Below are positions 14,580-18,457 of a stretch of 18,457 bases of DNA, piece after piece (the first letter of the stretch is position 1; the number at the start of each line of letters is the position of its first letter). Both the position numbers and the translations under genes were made by a program. The notes under the pieces were generated by a model that did no database searches, was not told the origin of the DNA, and saw nothing but the letters and a program-made list of their open reading frames with translations. This DNA comes from CAWEHQ01 sp051001995 (lineage in GTDB: Bacteria; Actinomycetota; Thermoleophilia; Solirubrobacterales; Thermoleophilaceae), in assembly GCA_051001995.1 (NCBI GenBank), contig JBPCMT010000056.1, forward strand, positions 1 to 18,457, written 5' to 3'.

Positions 14580-14789
14580 TCATCGCGGCGGGTAGCCGGC
14601 GCGCGTCGCGCCGGCGTCCACCTGGCGCATGCGGTAGGTGGCGCAGAGCTGGTGCACCTGGACCGTGCCGCGCACGGTCATGCGCCTGTCGCCGGCGCGG
14701 ATCGGCCGCCTGCAGACGATGCAGGCCGGCACGTCGGTCGAGCGTGATGCGGCGAGCAGGCGCTCCACTCGGTCGAGCACGTTCGTCAT
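14580..14789 (-). CDS. Small CxxC/HxxC protein, probable zinc-binding, 69 residues
   Basis: The protein starts MTNVLDRVERLLAAS (amphipathic helix), followed by CIVC (Cys23, Cys26), then RRPIRAGDRRMTVRGTVQ, HQLC (His46, Cys49) and TYRMRQ. The CxxC-x19-HxxC spacing suggests a single treble-clef or zinc-ribbon-like site. The start at 14789 is well supported: AAAGGA lies 7 nt upstream, which rules out a longer in-frame start at 14822. I do not recognise a named family. The pattern 'CxxC..I..GD...V.G..H..C' occurs in small actinobacterial proteins of unknown role (general impression, not a match). It lies between the two-component system and the polyphosphate operon, downstream of an 11-bp repeat array. 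It may sense metal or redox, or bind nucleic acid, but nothing decides this. Confidence 0.75.
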   Translation of the reverse strand: MTNVLDRVERLLAASRSTDVPACIVCRRPIRAGDRRMTVRGTVQVHQLCATYRMRQVDAGATRAGYPPR

Positions 14790-14796
14790 GTCGAGG

Positions 14797-14802
14797 TCCT
14801 TT
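14797..14802 (-). promoter_or_regulatory. Shine-Dalgarno AAAGGA of the CxxC gene
   Basis: Minus-strand AAAGGA at 14802-14797 lies 7 nt from the ATG at 14789. It is one of only two good ribosome binding sites in the window and fixes the start of the 69-residue protein. Confidence 0.8.
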
Positions 14803-14848
14803 CGGGGGGTCGGGGCTGACACGACGATCCTCGACCGCGCCCGGTCGC

Positions 14849-14883
14849 ATTGCGTGACTTCTCGGTGACCGACCGGTTACCGA
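14849..14883 (-). promoter_or_regulatory. Three 11-bp direct repeats (GGTAACC / GGTCACC / AGTCACG), candidate OmpR-type operator
   Basis: Read on the minus strand, GGTAACC (14881-14875), GGTCACC (14870-14864) and AGTCACG (14859-14853) start exactly 11 bp apart. A weaker CTACACG lies one further period upstream (14892-14886). The array overlaps the last codon of the histidine kinase gene and stands 60 bp before the CxxC gene, in the same orientation. OmpR/PhoB-family regulators bind such 11-bp repeats. The units resemble the Streptomyces PhoP direct-repeat unit (G[G/T]TCAYYYR[G/C]G) in their first six or seven bases only. Confidence 0.5.
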
Positions 14884-16292
14884 TTCGTGTAGCCGGCCGG
14901 CTCGCCGGCTCGCGGCAGGTTGGTGTGCGGCGCGGGGTCCGGCAGCCACACGCGCACGGTCGCTCCCGCGCCGGGGACGATGGCGGCGCTGCCCCCGTGG
15001 GCGTCGGCAATCGCCCTGACGATCGCGAGGCCGAGGCCCGCTCCCCCCCGAATGCGCGCCTCGTCGCCGCGCGTGAAGCGCTCGAACGCCCGCTCGTCCA
15101 TCGCGGGGCCGAAGCCGGCGCCCCGGTCGCTCACGTCGACCTCGGCGCCGCTTCCGGAGGACCGAGCGACGATCACGACGTCGCCTTCGCCGTGCCGCAG
15201 CGCGTTGTCGAGCAGGTTGCCGAGCGCCTGGCGCAGCCGCAGCGGGTCGGCGCACAGCGTCAGGCCCTCGGGCGCCTCGACCCCGAGGAGGCGGCCGTGC
15301 CCGGCGGCGCGGTCGACGAAGCGCTCACGGATACGGTCGAGCGCCGCGCGCGCGTCGAGCCGCTCGAGGCGGACAGACAGCTCGCCGTCGGCCGCGCGCG
15401 CGATGACCAGCAGGTCCTCGGCGAGCTGCGCGATCCGGTCGCACTCCTCGACGGCCGCGAGGAGCGCCTCGCGCACCCCCGGCCCGAGGTCGCCCGTACG
15501 GAGGGCGCCCTCGAGCTCGGTCTTGACGACGGCGACCGGCGTGCGTAGCTCGTGGCTCGCGTCCGCCACGAAGCGTCGCTCGCGCTCGAACGATCGCCGC
15601 AGCCGGTCGAGCATCTCGTTGAGCGTCTCGCCGAGGCGGCGGACCTCGTCGCGAGCCTCCGGCAGCGGCAGCCGCTCGCCTTCCTCGCGCAGCGAGACCT
15701 TCTCGGCGCGCCGGCGCATCGCCTCCACGGGCCGTAGCCCCGCCGCGGCGAGCGCGTAGCCGAGGATCGACGCGAGCAGGACCGCCAGCGGGCCGCCGAT
15801 CGCAAAGGAGGCGACGAGACCCGCGAGCGCCTCGTCGCGGTCGTCCAGTGACTGCCCGACCGCCACGACGGGCGGTGCGCTGCCGGGGCCCGGAGCCGCC
15901 AGCGCGAGCACCCGCGCCGTGCCCTCGATGCCCGCCACCTCGCGCTCGAGCAGGAAGCTCTCCTCCGTCGCGCGCCGGAGCTCCTCAGCGCTCAGCGCCG
16001 GGCCGCCGGCACCACCGGTCGCGTCCAGCACCCGGCCGTCGGCCGACAGGACCTGAGCGAAGCCCTCCTCCGCGTCCTCGAGGCCGCCGGCGTCGGCGCT
16101 GTCGGGAGCGGAAGCGGACTGCTGCGCCAGCGCCGCGACGGCGTCGGCGCGGGCGCGAAGGCCCTCGTCCACCGCTTCGCTGAGGTCGGCCTCGAGGCGG
16201 AGGTACACGAACAGCCCGGCGCCCGCGAGGACCAGCACCATCGCCAGCGCGAACGCGGCCGTCAGCCGGGCGCGGATCGGGACCCGGCTCAC
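14877..16292 (-). CDS. Membrane sensor histidine kinase (HAMP, HisKA, HATPase)
   Basis: The 471-residue protein starts at GTG 16292, which overlaps the response-regulator stop (GTGA) and has AAAGGA 9 nt upstream. Domain order: a first membrane helix at about 10-31; an extracytoplasmic region of about 125 residues with many acidic residues (LSEAVDEGL...DSADAGGLEDAEEG); a second helix at about 158-185; a HAMP linker starting LRPVEAMRRRAE; HisKA with phospho-acceptor His247 in FVADASHELRTP; then the N box GNLLDNALRHGEG (Asn363), G1 DRGAGFG (389-395) and G2 GGAGLGLAIV. All key residues are intact. The stimulus is unknown; the acidic sensor domain could bind cations or envelope components (inference). 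It forms a classic coupled pair with the upstream regulator gene. Confidence 0.95.
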   Translation of the reverse strand: MSRVPIRARLTAAFALAMVLVLAGAGLFVYLRLEADLSEAVDEGLRARADAVAALAQQSASAPDSADAGGLEDAEEGFAQVLSADGRVLDATGGAGGPALSAEELRRATEESFLLEREVAGIEGTARVLALAAPGPGSAPPVVAVGQSLDDRDEALAGLVASFAIGGPLAVLLASILGYALAAAGLRPVEAMRRRAEKVSLREEGERLPLPEARDEVRRLGETLNEMLDRLRRSFERERRFVADASHELRTPVAVVKTELEGALRTGDLGPGVREALLAAVEECDRIAQLAEDLLVIARAADGELSVRLERLDARAALDRIRERFVDRAAGHGRLLGVEAPEGLTLCADPLRLRQALGNLLDNALRHGEGDVVIVARSSGSGAEVDVSDRGAGFGPAMDERAFERFTRGDEARIRGGAGLGLAIVRAIADAHGGSAAIVPGAGATVRVWLPDPAPHTNLPRAGEPAGYTNR

Positions 16293-16969
16293 GCGCCGCC
16301 GTCCTTTCGTAGCCGGTAGCCCATGCCGCGGACCGTCTCGAGCGACGTGACGCCGAACGGCCGGTCGAGCTTCTCGCGCAGGTAGCGCACGTACACCTCG
16401 ACCACGTTCGAGCGCTGCTCGTAGCCGAGGTCCCAGGCGGCCTCCAAGAGCTGGGTCTGGCTGAACACCTGACCCGGACGGCGCATGAACGTCTCGAGCA
16501 GGGCGAACTCCCGCGCCGAGAGCTCGACCTCGCTGTCGCCGCGCCACACCTGGCGGGTCGCGGGGTCGAGGCGCAGGTCGCCCACCACGAGCACGGTCGG
16601 GCGCTCCACCGGCCCTCGCCGCACGAGCGCTCGAAGCCGCGCGAGCAGCTCCGCCAGCGAGAAGGGCTTGGTCAGGTAGTCGTCCGCACCCTCGTCGAGG
16701 CCGCGCACGCGGTCCTCCACCGAGTCGCGCGCGGTCAGCATGATCACCGGCAGCCACATGCCTTCCGAACGCAGCCGGCGGCAGGTCGCAAAGCCGTCCG
16801 CGTCGGGCAGCATCACATCGAGCACGACGGCGTCGTACTCGGTGGCCCTCACCATCCAGAGCGCGTCGGAGCCCTTGGCGGCCACGTCGGCGACGATCCC
16901 CTCGCCGCGCAGGCTGCGGCGGATGGCCGCGGCCATTCGTAGGTCGTCCTCGACGAGCAGCACGCGCAT
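16289..16969 (-). CDS. OmpR/PhoB-family response regulator
   Basis: The 226-residue protein has a receiver domain at 1-115 (MRVLLVEDDLRM; acidic pocket Glu8/Asp9; phospho-acceptor Asp51 in VVLDVMLPD; Thr79 in MLTARD; Lys101 in LTKPF). A winged-helix DNA-binding domain follows at about 127-224 (LRLDPATRQV, LSAREFALLETFMRRPGQVFS, EVYVRYLREKLDRP, TVRGMGYRLRKD). Such regulators bind tandem 11-bp direct repeats as head-to-tail dimers. Three such repeats lie immediately upstream, so autoregulation is likely. CATGAT lies 6 nt before the ATG and there is no Shine-Dalgarno, so translation may be leaderless. The stop overlaps the kinase start. Similar sequences are found among MprA, CseB and PhoP types; I cannot assign it to one. 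Confidence 0.95.
   Translation of the reverse strand: MRVLLVEDDLRMAAAIRRSLRGEGIVADVAAKGSDALWMVRATEYDAVVLDVMLPDADGFATCRRLRSEGMWLPVIMLTARDSVEDRVRGLDEGADDYLTKPFSLAELLARLRALVRRGPVERPTVLVVGDLRLDPATRQVWRGDSEVELSAREFALLETFMRRPGQVFSQTQLLEAAWDLGYEQRSNVVEVYVRYLREKLDRPFGVTSLETVRGMGYRLRKDGGA
16302..16307 (-). promoter_or_regulatory. Shine-Dalgarno AAAGGA of the histidine kinase gene
   Basis: Minus-strand AAAGGA at 16307-16302, inside the last codons of the regulator gene, stands 9 nt before GTG 16292. It supports this start over several in-frame alternatives upstream. Confidence 0.75.
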
Positions 16970-16975
16970 GCCGCC

Positions 16976-17021
16976 ATCATGACCCGCTACCTGAGAGGAA
17001 ACTGAGAGGAGCCTGGGAGGG
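16976..17021 (-). promoter_or_regulatory. Autoregulatory promoter/operator of the two-component operon
   Basis: On the plus strand ctgagagga occurs at 16991-16999 and again at 17002-17010. A degenerate third copy, ctgggaggg, lies at 17013-17021; the period is exactly 11 bp. Read on the minus strand these are TCTCAG-type half-sites facing the regulator gene. Nine bases downstream of the array, CATGAT (16981-16976) stands as a -10-like element 6 nt before the ATG. Operator directly abutting the -10 with no -35 is the layout of class II activation by PhoB-like proteins. Confidence 0.6.
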
Positions 17022-17044
17022 TCGCGAGGCGGCGGCCCAGCGCC

Positions 17045-17479
17045 TCAGGAGGCTCCCGCGATGGCGTGCAGCTCAGCGGGCCGCAGCATCACGATCAGCT
17101 CACCGCGATCCACGCCAGCGAGCCCGCCCTTCTTCATCCGGACCTGCGCTCCGGTCAGGTCGTGGACGGCCATCGAGAAGTCGGGGTCGTGGCCCACGAG
17201 CAGCACCTCGCCGAGGCCGGCGGCAAGCTGGTTGGCGTCGAAGGGCCCGCCGGCGAGCGCGGGCTCGTGCTGCGGCTCCGCGCGGAGCGGCTCGCAGGCC
17301 AGCCGAGCCGTCTCGGCGGCGCGCACCTTGGGACTGGTGAGACAGGCCTCGATCTCCACCCCGAGCGCGGCCAAGGCGGCGCCGGCCGTAACCGCCTGTC
17401 GCTCGCCCTTCTTCGTCAGCTTCCGCTCTGCGTCCGGCGAGCCATCCGCGGCGTCCCCGTGGCGAAGGAGCCAGAGCAC
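17045..17479 (-). CDS. sixA: SixA-type phosphohistidine phosphatase (histidine phosphatase superfamily)
   Basis: The 144-residue single-domain protein has the RHG motif at the N-terminus (LLRHGDA, catalytic His7 with Arg6), LTSPKVRAAETARLA (second conserved Arg, 49-61) and LLVGHDPDFS with His97. This minimal length and motif set is that of SixA, which removes phosphate from phosphohistidine on HPt or PTS-type proteins; other small phosphatase activities remain possible. KLTKKGERQA matches the family's Lys/Arg-rich segment. The start is GTG 17479, with a -10-like TACAGT exactly 6 nt upstream, so a leaderless transcript is likely. Its neighbours are a histidine kinase pair and polyphosphate genes. 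Whether it acts on either system is unknown. It is divergent from cpsB and 75 bp upstream of the regulator gene. Confidence 0.88.
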   Translation of the reverse strand: MLWLLRHGDAADGSPDAERKLTKKGERQAVTAGAALAALGVEIEACLTSPKVRAAETARLACEPLRAEPQHEPALAGGPFDANQLAAGLGEVLLVGHDPDFSMAVHDLTGAQVRMKKGGLAGVDRGELIVMLRPAELHAIAGAS

Positions 17480-17485
17480 GGCGTG

Positions 17486-17491
17486 ACTGTA
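17486..17491 (-). promoter_or_regulatory. Leaderless-type -10 (TACAGT) of sixA
   Basis: Minus-strand TACAGT at 17491-17486 is followed by 6 nt and then the GTG at 17479. The element-to-start distance equals that seen for the 52-residue gene (TACGCT) and the response regulator (CATGAT). Confidence 0.45.
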
Positions 17492-17541
17492 GACGGTCCG
17501 CCGGGCCGCGGGTCGCGACGCCTCAGGGCGCGGCGGGCACG

Positions 17542-17585
17542 GTCACGGTCTCTTCACACGGCGATCACGACCCGTTCACGCGTCG
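17542..17585 (+). promoter_or_regulatory. Four tandem 11-bp TCAC repeats, PHO-box-like operator
   Basis: TCAC occurs at 17543, 17554, 17565 and 17576, an exact 11-bp period over four units that begin GTCAC, TTCAC, ATCAC and TTCAC. The first and last read GGTCAC and GTTCAC, which match the start of the published Streptomyces PhoP direct-repeat unit (G[G/T]TCAYYYR[G/C]G). The array lies between sixA and cpsB and points toward cpsB, ending 31 bp before its ATG. Confidence 0.6.
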
Positions 17586-17605
17586 CGCGCGGGCGCGCGC
17601 GACGC
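17580..17605. promoter_or_regulatory. Perfect 11-bp inverted repeat just before cpsB
   Basis: gcgtcgcgcgc (17580-17590) pairs perfectly with gcgcgcgacgc (17595-17605) around GGGC, ending 10 nt before the ATG at 17616. In RNA it would be a very stable hairpin at the ribosome-binding position; in DNA it could be an operator. It overlaps the end of the TCAC array. No Shine-Dalgarno is visible for cpsB. Confidence 0.6.
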
Positions 17606-17615
17606 TCTCCTCACG

Positions 17616-18371
17616 ATGACAGCCTGGGTGGACCTGCACTTCCACCTGCTCCCTGGCGTGGACGATGGGCCCGCGACCATGGGGCACTCGCTCGCACTGG
17701 CTTGCGCCGCCGTGCGCGACGGCACCGCAACGGTGGTGGCCACGCCGCACGTTCGCGGCGACTTCCACGCGGAGGTGGACGACCTGCCCGCGCGCGTCCG
17801 CGAGGTCCGCGCCGCGCTCGCGGCGGAGGCCATCCCGCTGCGCGTCCTGTGCGGGGCGGAGCTCGGCCACGACATGGTCGCCCGGCTGACGGAGAGCGAG
17901 CTCCAGACCGTGGCCGTCGGGCCGCCGGGGGCGCGCTGGCTCCTGCTGGAGAGCCCGTTCGCGATCGACCCGGCGTTCCACGATGCCGCCGACGAGCTGC
18001 GCGAGCGCGGCTTCGGCGTCGTCCTGGCGCACCCCGAGCGCAGCGCCGCGCTCCTCGCCGACGATGGCGCAGGGCTGCGCCGCGAGGTCGACCGGGGCGC
18101 CGCGCTCCAGGTCAACGCGAGCTCGCTGGTGGGCGACCACGGCCCGACGGCACGCGCCGCGGCGAACCTGCTCGTGCACGCCGGCGTGGTGGGGGCGCTC
18201 GCCTCAGACGCCCACTCGCTGGCCCGCGGTCCCGCGCTCAAGCGCGGACTGCGCGCCGCGATTCGGGCCGGCGTCCCCGAGCCGCTGGCCCGGCGGGCCA
18301 CCGGCCTCGGGCCGATCCGGCTCGTGAGCGGCGGGCTCCTGCGCTCCCGCACGCCCGCCTACGCCAGCTGA
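17616..18371 (+). CDS. cpsB: CpsB/YwqE-type PHP-fold phosphotyrosine phosphatase
   Basis: The 251-residue protein has the metal-binding motifs of the CpsB/CapC/YwqE family in order: DLHFHLLPGVDDGP (His8, His10, Asp16/17), ATPHV (His45), CGAELGHDM (Glu82), LAHPERS (His139) and SDAHS (Asp198, His200). The length equals the family norm (about 250). These Mn-dependent enzymes dephosphorylate bacterial tyrosine kinases that control export and chain length of capsular or exopolysaccharide. The motif set differs from histidinol phosphatase PHP proteins, for example in LPGVDDGP. No kinase or glycosyltransferase gene is inside the window; one may follow on the right. ATG 17616 puts DLHFH at the usual position near the N-terminus. 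The upstream hairpin and the TCAC array suggest regulation at transcription or translation start. Confidence 0.9.
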   Translation: MTAWVDLHFHLLPGVDDGPATMGHSLALACAAVRDGTATVVATPHVRGDFHAEVDDLPARVREVRAALAAEAIPLRVLCGAELGHDMVARLTESELQTVAVGPPGARWLLLESPFAIDPAFHDAADELRERGFGVVLAHPERSAALLADDGAGLRREVDRGAALQVNASSLVGDHGPTARAAANLLVHAGVVGALASDAHSLARGPALKRGLRAAIRAGVPEPLARRATGLGPIRLVSGGLLRSRTPAYAS

Positions 18372-18457
18372 ACCCCGAGCCGATCGTAGGCCGCGGCCTC
18401 GAGCCGGCTCATGCCGTGACGCTCGGCGGCTTCGGCGAGCTGCCCGTCGATCCGGGG
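18359..18457 (-). CDS. C-terminal end of an unidentified protein (partial, uncertain)
   Basis: A minus-strand frame is open from the right edge to TAG at 18361-18359, giving about 32 residues that end with AERHGMSRLEAAAYDRLGVQLA. The composition is that of a soluble Ala/Arg/Glu-rich helix and looks protein-like. It overlaps the last 13 bases of cpsB in convergent orientation. Another minus frame is also open here, so the call is weak, and no family is recognised. Confidence 0.35.
   Translation of the reverse strand, partial: PRIDGQLAEAAERHGMSRLEAAAYDRLGVQLA

Noticed and set aside
16293..16757. 155-residue N-terminal extension of the histidine kinase
   Set aside because: It overlaps the response-regulator coding region in another frame. 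GTG 16292 has a Shine-Dalgarno and starts just before the first membrane helix.

Overview
The window looks like chromosomal core DNA of a very high-GC actinobacterium. The evidence is the GC-rich third codon positions, a mycobacterial-type fused 2-oxoglutarate dehydrogenase, a three-gene decaprenyl-phospho-arabinose (DPA) cassette, TAnnnT -10 elements placed directly before start codons, and perfect GC-rich hairpins without U-tracts. A deep-branching class such as Thermoleophilia is possible, but that is a guess from gene content. No insertion sequence, phage gene, CRISPR array or attachment site was seen.

Layout. At the left edge is the 3' end of a GGDEF diguanylate cyclase (+). It converges through a strong hairpin on a PlsC-type acyltransferase (-). 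Divergent from that is a 1478-residue gene (+) that fuses a complete E2 (two lipoyl domains, an E3-binding domain and an acyltransferase) to the 2-oxoglutarate dehydrogenase E1, followed by a short-chain dehydrogenase. A second convergent hairpin ends this unit. From about 6.7 to 17.5 kb every gene is on the minus strand. In transcription order these are sixA; an OmpR-family regulator with its histidine kinase; a 69-residue CxxC/HxxC protein; the polyphosphate block ppx, CHAD-N, CHAD-C, ppk1; a 52-residue membrane protein; tRNA-Asp(GUC); and the DPA cassette ubiA, dprE1, dprE2. Divergent from sixA is a CpsB/YwqE-type PHP phosphatase (+). A short minus-strand reading frame runs off the right edge.

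How the genes fit together. Ppk1 makes polyphosphate, Ppx degrades it, and CHAD domains bind it. The four genes are joined by stop/start overlaps or a 2-bp gap. The CHAD domain is encoded as two separate half-domain proteins. UbiA, DprE1 and DprE2 are the three late steps to DPA, the arabinose donor for cell-wall arabinan. DprE1 has Ala where the Mycobacterium tuberculosis enzyme has the benzothiazinone-reactive Cys387. CpsB, together with DPA synthesis, hints at envelope polysaccharide genes nearby.

Regulation. Three intergenic regions carry direct repeats with an exact 11-bp period and a TCA core: before cpsB, before the CxxC protein gene, and before the response regulator. This geometry is typical of OmpR/PhoB-family operators, and two of the arrays resemble actinobacterial PHO boxes. 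A phosphate- or envelope-responsive regulon linking these loci is the most interesting hypothesis here; it is inference.
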